64,000 nt of DNA from Streptomyces sp. CC228A (GTDB taxonomy: Bacteria > Actinomycetota > Actinomycetes > Streptomycetales > Streptomycetaceae): positions 1-64,000 of the forward strand of contig NZ_JAJPUI010000011.1 of NCBI RefSeq assembly GCF_021390935.1, in the 5' to 3' direction. Shown piece by piece: positions 7,029 through 15,922 of this stretch (within the stretch, counting starts at the first letter, position 1; each line of letters opens with the position of its first letter). The notes below the pieces were generated by a model. That model was not told where the DNA came from, searched no databases, and saw only the letters and a program-made list of their open reading frames with translations. The position numbers were made by a program, and so were the translations under genes.

Positions 7029-8171
7029 CTACCTCGCTTCCAGGCGGCCGAGCCTGCGGCCCAGCTCGCGTACCAGCCGCACCATCTGCGGGTCGGATGT
7101 GGCCTCCGGCGACCCCACCAGCGACGACACGTACTCGCCGCTGTTCGGCGTGGCCTGCAGGTGAATCGATCGGACCAGGTCCGTGACCTCCAGCCCGGAC
7201 CGCAGCTCGACCGTCACCCGGTCGCCCAGGTCGAAGTCGACGCCGGCCCGCAGGTCGGGGGTGTCGACGGTGACGGTGGCGAGCTCGACGGGGGCGGCGC
7301 CCTCCGCCAGTGCGGCGGTGCCCTCCTGGGTGAGCTCGCCGTTGGTGTCGTCGTCGGCGGAGGCGCTGATGAGCTTCTCCACGCGCCACCAGGCGGACGC
7401 CGCGGCCGAGTCGTCGACCTCCACGTAGGTGCGGGGGGTGGCCTGATCGGAGCCCGTGACCAGCGCGTGGGTGACCGTCGGCGCGCTCTGCTTGTAGGTG
7501 ACGGCGCGCAGGTTGCCCAGGCCCCTGCTGAACCGGGCGGTCGCCGTGAGGTCGGCCGGCTGGTACACCTCGAACTCCACCTCGGTGGCGGTCTGGCGGG
7601 TGTGGAAGCCGAGGCCGCCGCCATCGATCGCGACCCTGCGGCAGGTTTCCAGCAGGCCCTCGAAACGGGTGCTCACCGAGGTCGTCGTGCCGACACCTGC
7701 CGCGGCCGCGAGCGCGAGGTTCGGGATCTGCCGGGCCGTCAACGCGCCCGGCCCGCAGTTCTCGCTGATCAGGGTGCGGATGATGGTCTCGGCGTTGGTG
7801 CTGGTGATCTGCCGGTGGGTGTCCGGCTGCGCCGACCACGCCGCCGCCGGGTCCGGCCACGTCAGATACCCGGCCGGGCGGACAAGGTCGTCGCTGAAGT
7901 ACAGGGTGACCTCGCCGGGGTCAGCGCCGACCGTCCAGGTGTAGTCCTGCGGGATCTCCAGCGGCCCGGCACACCAGATCGTGCCGTCCCGGATCACGAC
8001 GAGCCGGGCGCCGGGCTGGAGCTGCTCCATGACCGCGTCGTCCGCGGGCAGGGTCACCGACCCGGACGCGGGCTCGTTGAACCGCCGGGTGACGTCCACG
8101 CTCGTCCAGCTGGCCAGCGGGTCGCCTTGGACGGCGAGATCCTCGTCGGTGATCAGGAGCTGTATCGCCAC
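7029..8171 (-). CDS. Tail protein, ReqiPepy6 Gp37-like (baseplate hub/tail lysin-associated)
   Basis: The protein has 380 residues. The start MAIQLLITDEDLAVQGD, followed by SWTSVDVTRRFNEPASGSV, matches the Gp37-like family of actinophage siphoviruses, which build the tail tip hub below the distal tail protein. Its place directly after the distal tail gene supports this. The C-terminus (LVRELGRRLGRLEAR) is a short helix. No signal peptide or catalytic motif is visible. Confidence 0.78.
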   Translation of the reverse strand: MAIQLLITDEDLAVQGDPLASWTSVDVTRRFNEPASGSVTLPADDAVMEQLQPGARLVVIRDGTIWCAGPLEIPQDYTWTVGADPGEVTLYFSDDLVRPAGYLTWPDPAAAWSAQPDTHRQITSTNAETIIRTLISENCGPGALTARQIPNLALAAAAGVGTTTSVSTRFEGLLETCRRVAIDGGGLGFHTRQTATEVEFEVYQPADLTATARFSRGLGNLRAVTYKQSAPTVTHALVTGSDQATPRTYVEVDDSAAASAWWRVEKLISASADDDTNGELTQEGTAALAEGAAPVELATVTVDTPDLRAGVDFDLGDRVTVELRSGLEVTDLVRSIHLQATPNSGEYVSSLVGSPEATSDPQMVRLVRELGRRLGRLEAR

Positions 8172-8186
8172 CAGGGCCTCCCCTCG

Positions 8187-9428
8187 TCAGGCGGTCTCGT
8201 AGCGGGGGTTGAACGAGAGGTCCACGGCCGAGCCAGTCCCGGCGCCGTCGAGCTGGAACACCACGTCGTTGTCGCCGGGGTCCAGTGGCCACAGCACCGC
8301 GGACGGCCAGTTCAGGGCGCCCACCCAGTTCGCGGTGCCGCCCTCGGTGACGGTGGTGACGGTGACGGTGCCGCCGGTCAGGCCGGTTGGAGTGACAGTC
8401 ACCTCCGGCACGTCCACGCCGAGGTACTGCCCAGCGAACGACAGGGTCACAGCCGCGGGCAGGGGCCCGCCGGACACCGTCACGTCCCCCGGCTCGACGT
8501 TGGGCAGGGCCTCCAGCGCGGCCTGCACGGTCGCGGCGTCCGCGTCGTAGGCGATGCTGCCCGTCGTCTTCCCATCGAACTGAATCGTGACGCTGCCCGC
8601 GGACGCGGCGCCCAGGTCGACCGTCTGCACCTCCGCCGTGAGCTTCCGTACCCGCGGCGGGTCAGTGGTCACGACGACCTGCTCCGTCGCCAGCAGCGAC
8701 CCCGACACCAGCGACGGATCCAGCACGAACTCGTCGCCCGTGTCGCTGCGGGTGAACGTCACCAGCGAGGCGGGTCCGGTGATCGTCCATTCCGGCCACA
8801 CCTGCTCATCACCCGGATTGGTCACCGTCGTGGCGCCGAGGACCTGCGAGGAGGACACCGACGGGTACGGCTGCAGGTAGTCCTCGCCGCTGCCGGACTC
8901 GCGGTGCACCACCCGCGGCGTCGGGTCGTACCAGAACGGGTCCTCGCAGTACAGGGTGATGATCGCGCTGTCGTAGGTGCTGCTGGACGCGTTACGGCTG
9001 CCCTGCCCGTCGAAGCCGTCCTGGTAGTACACGTCGATACGGCGGCGGCCACCGTCAGGGCGGGCGATCTCCAGGACCCCGGGCCCCTCGCGCAGGGTGC
9101 GCGCGAAGGCTCGCGCAAGCGACCGCCACCGGTCCACGAACTCCAGGTGCGTGTCCCCGTAGACGTGCAGGGGCCACACGATCGCCCGGGACAGGGGCTG
9201 CGCGTGACGCAGCCGCGACCCGCCCCGGGGGTGCGGGTCCGTCGTCAGTTCCCTGGGCGCCGCGCCCAGCCCCGACACCCCGTCAGCCAGGGTGTACCAG
9301 CCCAGCTGCCGGGAGGTCAGCGGCCACACCCCGCCGGCGGGGTCGTAGTAGGTGGCGGAGATGTAGCCGATGCTCGGCACGAGGACCGGGGGCTGCTCGA
9401 CCACCCCGGCCGAGGTGATGATGGGCAT
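8187..9428 (-). CDS. Distal tail protein with inserted immunoglobulin-like domain
   Basis: The protein has 413 residues and overlaps no neighbour; its ATG is one base before the tape measure stop. The N- and C-terminal parts form the distal tail (Dit-like) fold: PLHVYGDTHLEFVDRWRSLA near residue 90 and a final beta sandwich ending in LDGAGTGSAVDLSFNPRYET. Residues about 270-370 form an inserted domain (TIQFDGKTTGSIAYDADAAT, then VQAALEALPNV) of a type often duplicated in phage surface proteins. The insert could add adsorption or decoration function. Confidence 0.78.
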   Translation of the reverse strand: MPIITSAGVVEQPPVLVPSIGYISATYYDPAGGVWPLTSRQLGWYTLADGVSGLGAAPRELTTDPHPRGGSRLRHAQPLSRAIVWPLHVYGDTHLEFVDRWRSLARAFARTLREGPGVLEIARPDGGRRRIDVYYQDGFDGQGSRNASSSTYDSAIITLYCEDPFWYDPTPRVVHRESGSGEDYLQPYPSVSSSQVLGATTVTNPGDEQVWPEWTITGPASLVTFTRSDTGDEFVLDPSLVSGSLLATEQVVVTTDPPRVRKLTAEVQTVDLGAASAGSVTIQFDGKTTGSIAYDADAATVQAALEALPNVEPGDVTVSGGPLPAAVTLSFAGQYLGVDVPEVTVTPTGLTGGTVTVTTVTEGGTANWVGALNWPSAVLWPLDPGDNDVVFQLDGAGTGSAVDLSFNPRYETA

Positions 9429-12395
9429 CTATCGCGGCCTCCCCACCCTGGCGCGGGCCTCCTCCTGCCGCTGCAGCAGCCGCAGATCGGAGGCGTCGAT
9501 GACGGATTTGCGGGGGTACACGTTGTAGGTGACCTGGGGGCCCGGCGGTGCCCCACCCGTGGTCGCTGCCGCGGGCTGGGCGGGGAACATGCGGGCCGGC
9601 AGCGGCGCCGACATCTGGTTGAGCGAGTCGAACAGATGCATCCCGTACCGGCGCACGGCGGCCGCGCGGATCACGAACTCACCGTTCGACAGCATCGCGG
9701 GGATGCTGTCGGACGTGCTGCTGCCTGCCCCGAAGACAGCGCCGCCGCCCGGGAAGCCCTGCACGACCCCGCCGGCGGCGTAGCGGCGGACGGGCCCGCC
9801 ACCCGCCTTGAACTGGAAACCGCCTGTGGGCGAGTGCCCCCGGTCCCCGGTGATGCGGTAGTGCGTGGTCACGGTGATCTGCCTGTCCCGCAGCTTGTTC
9901 AGCTCCCGCCACAGGGCCTGGGCGTTCGCCACCGCGGTGCCGGTCGGCGCCGTCACCTTCACGTTCTTGCTGCCGGGGATGGCCTTGACCTCGTAGCCTG
10001 CTGCCCGCAGGGACGCGATCGCGTCCTTGGTCGGCGCCTTGATCACGACCGTTTTGCCGGGCTGGAGGTGCGCCACCTCCATGAAGAGCCGGTCCACCTC
10101 CTGGGCAGCCTTGACCGCGCCGGGCGCCGATACGTGCGTCCGCGCGGAGTCCGGCAGCCGGGCGTAGGCCGCGGTCAGCTCGTCGATCTGCTCCTCGGTG
10201 AACCCGGCCTGCGCCATCGTCTTGCGCAGGGACGCGACGTTCGCGGCCAGCACGGCGTTGCCGGCCTCGACCGATCCGGTCTCCTCCGCCACCGCCTCGG
10301 CATGCGACATCGCGGCCTTCGCCGCGTCGAGGTAGGCGCCCTTGACCTGGCGGCCCTTCTCCGTCGTGACATCGAGGCTCTTGCCGTTCTCCTTCACGGT
10401 CTCGGTGAGCTGGTCGAGGCTGCTCTCGAACCCGATCTGCGCCTCGGCCGAGGCGATCGCCACGCCGCTGAGGGCCTTGAGTTCGTCGGACAGTTTCTCG
10501 GCCTCGGACCGCTCGTCCGCCATCGCGTCCGCGGTGATCAGCGAGGCGTCAGCCAGCTCGCCCTGGCTGCCGGCCGTGAGCTTGTTCTGCGTGTCGACGG
10601 CGGTGAGCGCTTCGGCGTACTTCGGCAGTAGGGTCCGCAGCTTCTCCGTGGAGGTTCCGTTTGCCTCTGCCTGCTCCGCCATCGACTTGAACGCCTTGGC
10701 GGCCTCTTTCGTGGCGCCGGACTGCACCAGCGAGGCGAGCGCATCGTCCAGGGCCGTGACCTTCTGCCGGGCGGCCTCCAGGCTGGGCCCGCCCTCGGCC
10801 ATGGGGTCGAACGTGGACATGAAGTCCTCGACGCGGTCGAGCATGCCCGGGTGGGCAATGCGGGCGACCGCCTCACCGAACCCGTCCAGATCCTTGCCGA
10901 ACGTCGCCGTGAGTTCGCCAGCAGCCTTGCCCTTCTGGGCCAGGTCCACCAGAGAGTTGGCCATCTTCGTGACGTTGGGCGGGCCCTTCTCGAACGCTCC
11001 CACCACCGTGTCCACGCCCCACGCCACGGCGCTGAGCGCCCCCAGCACCAGGCCGAGTCGGCCCAGGGTCAGCAGGGCAGAGCGGGTCGCCGCCGCGGTG
11101 ACGCCGAGCGCGACGAGCTCGCGGCGTACCAGCATCAGGCGCGGCAGGAGCAGCAGGATGGAGGCGCCGACGAGGCCGAGCACGCCGACGATGCCGGTCA
11201 TCATGCCGACCGTCTGCTGCACGGACGGCGGCAGCCCGTTGTAGGCGTTCACCAGCCGGGTGACCCACTGCACCATGTCCCGAAGGGCCGCGTTCGCCGC
11301 GGTCCCGGACTCGATCAGCGCCCCCTCCAGCGCGCTCTGCAACAGCTGCAGGTCGCCCAGCAGGTGGTTCATCTTGGTCTGGGCGACCGCGGCCGCGTAC
11401 CCCTGGTCGTCGACCGCGTCCGTGTAGGTGCGCACGCCTTCGGCGCCGTGCTTGTAGAGGATGCCCGCGGCGCGTACCGCGTCGGAGCCGAAGATCACGC
11501 CCATGGCGGCGTTGCGGGCCTCCGGGGTCAGACCGCTGAACGCGGTCTTCATCCGCTGGGCGACCTCTTCGAGGCCGACGAAGTTTCCGTTCGCGTCGTA
11601 GGCACTGAACCCGAGCCGGTCCATGGTGGCCTGGGCCTCTTTGGACTGCGGTGTGAGCCGCTGCAACATCACCTTGAACGACGTGCCGGCGTCGGAGCCC
11701 TTCAGGCCCTCGGACGCGAACAGTGCCATCGCGCCGGTGGTGTCCTCCAAGGTCAGGCCCGTCATTGCCGCGACCTGCGCCGTCATCTTGAAGGACAGGC
11801 CGAGCTGGTGCACGTCCGTCGCGGACTTGTTGGCGGCAGCGGCCAGCACGTCGGCGATGTGACCGACATCGCGGCCCTTCAGCCCGAACACCGTCATCGT
11901 CGTCGCGGAGATCTCCGCGGCCTCGGACAGGTCGATCTGCGCCGCCGCCGCGAGGTTGAGGGCGCCCTTCAGTGCGCCGCCGGTGATGTCTGCGACCTTG
12001 ATGCCGGCCTTCGCCAGCTCGAACTCCGCCTCCGCCGCCTGGGTGGCGCTGTACGCCGTGGTGCGGCCCGCCTCCAGGGCCGCGGCGCGCAGGCCGGCCA
12101 TCTCCCCGGCCGACGCCTGCGTGACCGCCGCGACCTGCGCCATGGCCTTCTCGAACCTGGCGGATGCGGCCACGGCGAAACCGAACGCGGCGATCAGCCC
12201 GACGGAGGTGTTGCGGATGGCGGTGAGGGTGGTCTTCTGGTTCTGGGCGACCCGGTTCATGGAGGCGCCCGCCTCCCGCATCCGGGTGCGGATGTCGGTG
12301 GACGTGCGGGCCGCAGCCCGGGACGCATCCCGCATCCCGGCCCGGAATGCGGTGATGTCCGCGAAGAGGGTCACGCTGACGGTACGGACAGCCAC
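9429..12395 (-). CDS. Tail tape measure protein (TP901 family)
   Basis: This 988-residue protein is the longest in the structural block. The N-terminal ~350 residues match the TP901-type tape measure core, including TAYSATQAAEAEFELAKAG and the FGSDAVRAAGILYKHGAEG region. A hydrophobic segment follows (about residues 395-470), where the protein may insert into the membrane during DNA ejection. The remainder is helical, with a Gly-rich C-terminus containing AAGGVVQGFPGG. It sets tail length; about 1,000 residues implies a tail near 150 nm by the usual 1.5 Å per residue rule. It starts 4 bp after the end of the frameshifted chaperone. Confidence 0.92.
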   Translation of the reverse strand: MAVRTVSVTLFADITAFRAGMRDASRAAARTSTDIRTRMREAGASMNRVAQNQKTTLTAIRNTSVGLIAAFGFAVAASARFEKAMAQVAAVTQASAGEMAGLRAAALEAGRTTAYSATQAAEAEFELAKAGIKVADITGGALKGALNLAAAAQIDLSEAAEISATTMTVFGLKGRDVGHIADVLAAAANKSATDVHQLGLSFKMTAQVAAMTGLTLEDTTGAMALFASEGLKGSDAGTSFKVMLQRLTPQSKEAQATMDRLGFSAYDANGNFVGLEEVAQRMKTAFSGLTPEARNAAMGVIFGSDAVRAAGILYKHGAEGVRTYTDAVDDQGYAAAVAQTKMNHLLGDLQLLQSALEGALIESGTAANAALRDMVQWVTRLVNAYNGLPPSVQQTVGMMTGIVGVLGLVGASILLLLPRLMLVRRELVALGVTAAATRSALLTLGRLGLVLGALSAVAWGVDTVVGAFEKGPPNVTKMANSLVDLAQKGKAAGELTATFGKDLDGFGEAVARIAHPGMLDRVEDFMSTFDPMAEGGPSLEAARQKVTALDDALASLVQSGATKEAAKAFKSMAEQAEANGTSTEKLRTLLPKYAEALTAVDTQNKLTAGSQGELADASLITADAMADERSEAEKLSDELKALSGVAIASAEAQIGFESSLDQLTETVKENGKSLDVTTEKGRQVKGAYLDAAKAAMSHAEAVAEETGSVEAGNAVLAANVASLRKTMAQAGFTEEQIDELTAAYARLPDSARTHVSAPGAVKAAQEVDRLFMEVAHLQPGKTVVIKAPTKDAIASLRAAGYEVKAIPGSKNVKVTAPTGTAVANAQALWRELNKLRDRQITVTTHYRITGDRGHSPTGGFQFKAGGGPVRRYAAGGVVQGFPGGGAVFGAGSSTSDSIPAMLSNGEFVIRAAAVRRYGMHLFDSLNQMSAPLPARMFPAQPAAATTGGAPPGPQVTYNVYPRKSVIDASDLRLLQRQEEARARVGRPR

Positions 12396-12398
12396 GGG

Positions 12399-12752
12399 TC
12401 ACCCCCTTCTGACGTGGACGTGCAGGCCGCGTGTGTCGCCGCCGTCCTTCTCGAACCGGCCGACGGCGGCCGCTGCGGTGGCGCAGGAGTGGCAGCGGAT
12501 CACTTCCGCCCGCCAGGTCCCTTCGCTGTCGGGGTCGGTGGCTTCGCCCCAGGGCTGGCGGCAGTCGGGGCAGCGGTCCGCTTCGACGGTGTGCAGGGCG
12601 TAGGCCCATGCCCGGTCGTCCTCCAGCCACAGCGGCTCACCGGGGCCGGGCATCGGCCGGCCGAGGAAGATCGAGCGGGGCACGCCCCAGGCCCGCGCGG
12701 TCTCTACCTCTCGGCGGTGCGGGAGGCGAGGATCGCGGAGGCGTGCAGCGAG
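12399..12752 (-). CDS. Tail assembly chaperone, frameshift extension (T part of G-T)
   Basis: This reading frame has no start of its own and is entered from the upstream chaperone by a -1 shift at 12752-12758. It adds about 118 residues: a helical start (LAARLRDPRLPHRREVETAR), the typical actinophage AWGVPRSIFLGR motif, and a zinc-ribbon-like CPDC...CHSC. The fused G-T product is made in small amounts and binds the tape measure while the tail tube assembles. It ends 3 bp before the tape measure start. Confidence 0.88.
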   Translation of the reverse strand, partial: LAARLRDPRLPHRREVETARAWGVPRSIFLGRPMPGPGEPLWLEDDRAWAYALHTVEADRCPDCRQPWGEATDPDSEGTWRAEVIRCHSCATAAAAVGRFEKDGGDTRGLHVHVRRG

Positions 12753-13219
12753 AAAGGGACGCTGGTGGCCTCCCCGTTGACCTGCCAGGCAGCGTCCATG
12801 AGCGCCTGCCGCTGCCCCATGTTGAGGGCCTCGAACAGCTCGTCCACGTCGTCCTGGGTCATGACCGGATCGACGGCGGAGGCGGCGACGAGGGCGGGAG
12901 CGAGCGTGTCGGGGTCCCACGCGTCGCCGTCGGTCTTGCCGGGGTGGGCTGCGACGAGGTCGCTCCACGCCTGCGCGCCCAGCGCCCGGAACGTGAACTC
13001 CACCTCGGCGTCCTTCATGCGCTCGCGGGCGGCCGCGATCTGCTCGGCGATCGCCAGCCCCGGGTGCTCGTCGGCGATGCTGTCCGCACGCCACTCCGAC
13101 ACCGCGGCCAGCTGAGCTTCGAGCCGATCGACGTCGGCTGCCAGGTCGCCCGCCAGGCACACCCGGACGGTGAGCTCACGCGGCCGGGCCTTGGCGAGGA
13201 TGTCCTTGATGTCGGGCAT
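12704..13219 (-). CDS. Tail assembly chaperone (G part)
   Basis: This 171-residue helical protein starts at ATG 13219, overlapping the tail tube stop codon. It lies between the tail tube and tape measure genes, the fixed position for tail chaperones in siphoviruses. Residues about 1-60 are charged helices and the C-terminal half contains MTQDDVDELFEALNMGQRQA, common to this family in Streptomyces phages. Most ribosomes stop at 12704; a fraction slip near codon 154 to make the longer G-T protein. Confidence 0.88.
   Translation of the reverse strand: MPDIKDILAKARPRELTVRVCLAGDLAADVDRLEAQLAAVSEWRADSIADEHPGLAIAEQIAAARERMKDAEVEFTFRALGAQAWSDLVAAHPGKTDGDAWDPDTLAPALVAASAVDPVMTQDDVDELFEALNMGQRQALMDAAWQVNGEATSVPFSLHASAILASRTAER
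12752..12758 (-). other. Programmed -1 ribosomal frameshift site, C CCT TTC
   Basis: In the chaperone mRNA the zero-frame codons GTC CCT TTC form the heptamer C CCT TTC, an X XXY YYZ slippery sequence. A -1 slip here leads directly into the frame that encodes LAARLRDPRLPHRREVETAR and the AWGVPRSIFLGR motif. Both frames overlap from 12704 to the site. Confidence 0.9.
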
Positions 13220-13701
13220 CAGGCAGCCACCACCGCGCGCGTGTCCGGCTCGCTGGTGAGCTTCATCGGCGACATGAACTTCGCGACCTCGTTCGCCGCG
13301 GGCGGGGTCTGCTGCGGCTCACCGCACTCCACCGGGTACACCTCGCACTCCTGCGACGCCGCCCACGCCGTGGTGTACGGCAGGATCCGCCGCACCACGA
13401 GGTAGCCGGTCGCCTGGTAGGTGAGCGTCGTCCACGGCAGGTCGTCGCCCGCGGTGTCGCCCCGCTTGAACGTCAGCTCGATGGAGAACGCGCGGCGGCC
13501 GGCGCGGTTGGTGGTGAACGTCGAGGCCAGGCTGGAGTTGTCGACGTCCGCGGTCTCCGGGCTGATGGTCAGCCCGTCCGGGGTGATCCGCTCGGTGAAG
13601 TCGGTGCCGGCGTCGAGCTCGGCCACGGTCGGTGCGGAGATGGACGAGATGGTGGTGACCCAGTACACCCGGGTCTTGCCGTCGACGATCACGTCGGACA
13701 T
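13219..13701 (-). CDS. Major tail tube protein
   Basis: The protein has 160 residues. Its beta-rich sequence with RITPDGLTISPETADVDNSS and FKRGDTAGDDL fits the actinophage tail tube fold, and it precedes the chaperone gene with an ATGA-type overlap. The subunits polymerise around the tape measure. A hairpin lies immediately upstream, in the gap to the preceding gene, so it may have separate expression. Confidence 0.82.
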   Translation of the reverse strand: MSDVIVDGKTRVYWVTTISSISAPTVAELDAGTDFTERITPDGLTISPETADVDNSSLASTFTTNRAGRRAFSIELTFKRGDTAGDDLPWTTLTYQATGYLVVRRILPYTTAWAASQECEVYPVECGEPQQTPPAANEVAKFMSPMKLTSEPDTRAVVAA

Positions 13702-13725
13702 GGCGTGCCTCCTTCAGGGCATAAG

Positions 13726-13749
13726 GAAAGCCCCGGCCAGAGGCGGGGC
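13726..13749 (-). terminator. Terminator-like hairpin before the tail tube gene
   Basis: Leftward RNA forms GCCCCG/CGGGGC (13749-13744 with 13735-13730), then CTTTCC. It sits between the 109-residue gene and the tail tube gene, perhaps an attenuator or processing site between head and tail genes. Confidence 0.5.
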
Positions 13750-13770
13750 ATACGGGGATCGCGCGGCAGG

Positions 13771-14100
13771 TCAGATGCGCAGGGCGGCGACCGTGACGCT
13801 GGTGACGGAGCTGTAGGAGACGCTCGCCAGACCCGAATCCGCGGGGTCGCCGTACAGGTCCGCGGGGATGGGGATCATCTGCTCGTCCGAGGCGTCCACC
13901 GTCACGGCCCGGTCCGCGATCGCCAGCCCCGACACGGTGCCCGGCGTCGCGATGGTCACCGTGATCGGGGAGGCGTCCGCGTTGATGACGTGGAGGAAGG
14001 TGGTACGGCCGGGCTTGAGCTTGTCGCCGGCCACGTCGGCGGCCGCGTAGGTGGGGCTGAGCCCGCCCGCGCCGATGGTCTGCACGGTCAGTGTGGCCAC
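13771..14100 (-). CDS. Small beta-rich head/tail protein of unknown function
   Basis: The protein has 109 residues and consists of alternating short beta strands rich in Thr, Val, Ala and Ser (GDKLKPGRTTFLHVINADAS, SPITVTIATPGTVSGLAIAD). There is no signal peptide. It lies between the tail terminator and the tail tube gene, so a capsid decoration or tail adaptor role is plausible. No specific family is recognised. Confidence 0.7.
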   Translation of the reverse strand: MATLTVQTIGAGGLSPTYAAADVAGDKLKPGRTTFLHVINADASPITVTIATPGTVSGLAIADRAVTVDASDEQMIPIPADLYGDPADSGLASVSYSSVTSVTVAALRI

Positions 14101-14109
14101 AGGGTCCTC

Positions 14110-14511
14110 CTAGGACGTGGACCGGATCATGTACTGAATCGGGACGAAGTACAGCGGCGGGGACACGTCGTCGTCGCGGACGATCGGCGGCCCGCCGAGC
14201 TCCTCGGGCCGCCACGCCTGCCGCCCATCCACGGAGAGCCCCGCATGCAGGGCCGACCTCACCTTGTCGGCCACCCACAGGCAGCGCTCCTCCGTCGGCC
14301 CGACGGCGGTGACCTGCATCAGGCCCTCGTAATTGGTGCGCTGGTCGGCGAGGGACTCCGGCCGGCTCCGCCCGGGCGACATGTACACCACCGCGTACAT
14401 CTGCGTCGCCGGCGCCGGATCCGGCGCCCGCCCGGCCCCGACGGTGAGCCCGATGTCCTCCAGGGCCGCCACCACCGCGTCCCGGTGCGGCAGGACGGCC
14501 GGGCTGCTCAC
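14110..14511 (-). CDS. Tail terminator-like protein
   Basis: The protein has 133 residues. It starts at GTG 14511, overlapping the preceding stop by 4 bp. The N-terminal helix (HRDAVVAALEDIGL), a central beta region (TQMYAVVYMSPG) and a helix around EERCLWVADKVRSAL match tail terminator (Gp17/DUF3168-like) proteins that cap the tail tube and join it to the head. Position four genes after the capsid agrees. Confidence 0.65.
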   Translation of the reverse strand: MSSPAVLPHRDAVVAALEDIGLTVGAGRAPDPAPATQMYAVVYMSPGRSRPESLADQRTNYEGLMQVTAVGPTEERCLWVADKVRSALHAGLSVDGRQAWRPEELGGPPIVRDDDVSPPLYFVPIQYMIRSTS

Positions 14512-14897
14512 CCGCGCCCCATCTGCGCGCCGATCGCGGCCACGTGCGCCATGAACGCGGCCTGCTCGGCAGCCAGCGCCCGCGCCCCGTCCATGTGCGG
14601 CGGGTTCTTCACCGACCCGAACTCCAGCAGGTTTCCCAGCGCCCCCTGCGGTCGGGTCTTGTCGGGGCCGATCTCTGCCGAGGCGCCGCCCGGGTGCGGC
14701 CGCATGTCGTAGGAGACGCTCGCCGGGTACAGGCGCGCGTGCCGCCCCGCGGTCGCCCGAGCGTTGGCCTGCCAGCCGCGCTTGACGTTCAGCGCGCCCC
14801 GGTTGACCACGGCGACCGCCTGCGCCTGCGCCCGCACCGCGTTCGTGCGGAACACAGCCGCGAGCGCGTCAAGTTGCCGAGTGTTCGCGTTGATCAT
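14508..14897 (-). CDS. Head-tail joining/neck protein, HK97 gp10-like
   Basis: The protein has 129 residues. Start at ATG 14897, overlapping the upstream gene by 4 bp. It is basic, with an N-terminal helix and the GNLLEFGSVKNPPHMDGARA segment typical of HK97 gp10-type tail completion proteins. It probably helps connect tail to head. Confidence 0.75.
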   Translation of the reverse strand: MINANTRQLDALAAVFRTNAVRAQAQAVAVVNRGALNVKRGWQANARATAGRHARLYPASVSYDMRPHPGGASAEIGPDKTRPQGALGNLLEFGSVKNPPHMDGARALAAEQAAFMAHVAAIGAQMGRG

Positions 14898-15310
14898 GCT
14901 GATCTGTCCTCCGCAGTGATCCGCCACGCCGTGGCCGTGCCGCTGTACTGGACGCCCGTCACCCACAGCCGCAGCCCCACCAGCCGGGGGTCCTCGGACG
15001 CCGTCACGTCGACCACGTCACCGGGCCGAGGACGCTCGCCCGTCGCAGGCAGCAACGTGGAGAACGGCACCGTGACCCGGTACTGGCGCGTCACAACCTC
15101 CTGCTCGCCGGCCTGCACGTCGCTGTCCGCGAGCTGCGCCGCCCGCACCCGCGCCACCCCGGTGTAGAACGTCACCTCGGGCGGCCCCGCCACAACCTGC
15201 CCGGTGGTCCGGTCGAATACCTCGTCGCCCGGCCGGTACAGCGTGATCGTGTCGAGCATCAGCGCCTCGGCGGCACGCCGCCCCGCAGCCAGGGCAGACT
15301 GGAGCGTCAT
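14894..15310 (-). CDS. Head closure protein (DUF6093-like)
   Basis: The protein has 138 residues, starts at ATG 15310 and overlaps both neighbours by 4 bp. The N-terminal helix (AALAAGRRAAEALMLDTITL) precedes a small beta barrel with VFDRTTGQVV and DVVDVTASEDPRLVGLRLWV. Size, order and fold pattern fit the stopper/head closure proteins annotated DUF6093 in actinophages. Confidence 0.68.
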   Translation of the reverse strand: MTLQSALAAGRRAAEALMLDTITLYRPGDEVFDRTTGQVVAGPPEVTFYTGVARVRAAQLADSDVQAGEQEVVTRQYRVTVPFSTLLPATGERPRPGDVVDVTASEDPRLVGLRLWVTGVQYSGTATAWRITAEDRSA

Positions 15311-15681
15311 GCCTCCTCCTCCGTAGCCGGGGCACCAGGCGTGATGCTGAAGACCACGCCGAGCGTGGACCTCAGCGTGCGCGCTTCCTCCTGCGTCAGG
15401 TACAGCTCCCCGGCGGACCGGGACGAGTCGATCGTGTAGCTGTAGTCGTCGATGGCTTCCGTGCGCAGCCCGGACGGATTGCGCAGGACGCGCAGCACCA
15501 TCGCGCAGCACACGCCGACCGCCACGGGCGGTGGCGCCAAGGGGTCCAGGTAGGGGAAGCGGGCCAGGATGATGGCTGTCGCGTCGGTCAGCAGCGCCGG
15601 CGCCTTGGCCTCCTCGTCCGTGGTGAGGTCTCGGCCGAGGAGGCGGGCCCGCAGATCCTCCACGGTCGCGAAGTCGGCCAT
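15307..15681 (-). CDS. Head-tail connector (adaptor) protein, Gp15/Gp19-like
   Basis: The protein has 124 residues, mostly alpha helical. It begins MADFATVEDLRARLLGRDLT, the common start of connector proteins of this class, and ends with an acidic tail. It follows the portal-capsid block and precedes the head closure gene with a 4-bp overlap. It probably forms the ring below the portal. Confidence 0.75.
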   Translation of the reverse strand: MADFATVEDLRARLLGRDLTTDEEAKAPALLTDATAIILARFPYLDPLAPPPVAVGVCCAMVLRVLRNPSGLRTEAIDDYSYTIDSSRSAGELYLTQEEARTLRSTLGVVFSITPGAPATEEEA

Positions 15682-15692
15682 GCCGCCACCTC

Positions 15693-15914
15693 CTACTCGT
15701 CTCGGCCGCCAGAGCGCCGCCTGGGCGCCTTCTTCGGGGCCGCGTCAGGCGCGGGCGGCGGGGTGGTCTCGGTGATGCCGTAGTCGGGGTGCTGCCGGGC
15801 GAAGTCCCGCAGCGCCCGAGCGTCAGCCGCGTCGACCTCGGCCACGCCGTCGGTGAACCGGACGGCGTGGCCGATGCGGAGATGCGGGTAGCGGCCGCAG
15901 GTGAAGGTCGCCAT
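15693..15914 (-). CDS. Small protein downstream of the capsid gene
   Basis: The protein has 73 residues, starting at ATG 15914. It starts with MATFTCGRYPHLRIGHAVRF, a beta segment, then a helix and a basic tail (KKAPRRRSGGRDE). Similar small proteins lie directly after the capsid gene in many actinophages. A role in head completion is plausible but not demonstrated. Confidence 0.72.
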   Translation of the reverse strand: MATFTCGRYPHLRIGHAVRFTDGVAEVDAADARALRDFARQHPDYGITETTPPPAPDAAPKKAPRRRSGGRDE

Positions 15915-15922
15915 CCTCAGCC

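Noticed and set aside
6066..10631. Plus-strand 1,521-codon frame across tail genes
   Set aside because: It is antisense to four intact tail genes, with Arg/His-rich random composition.
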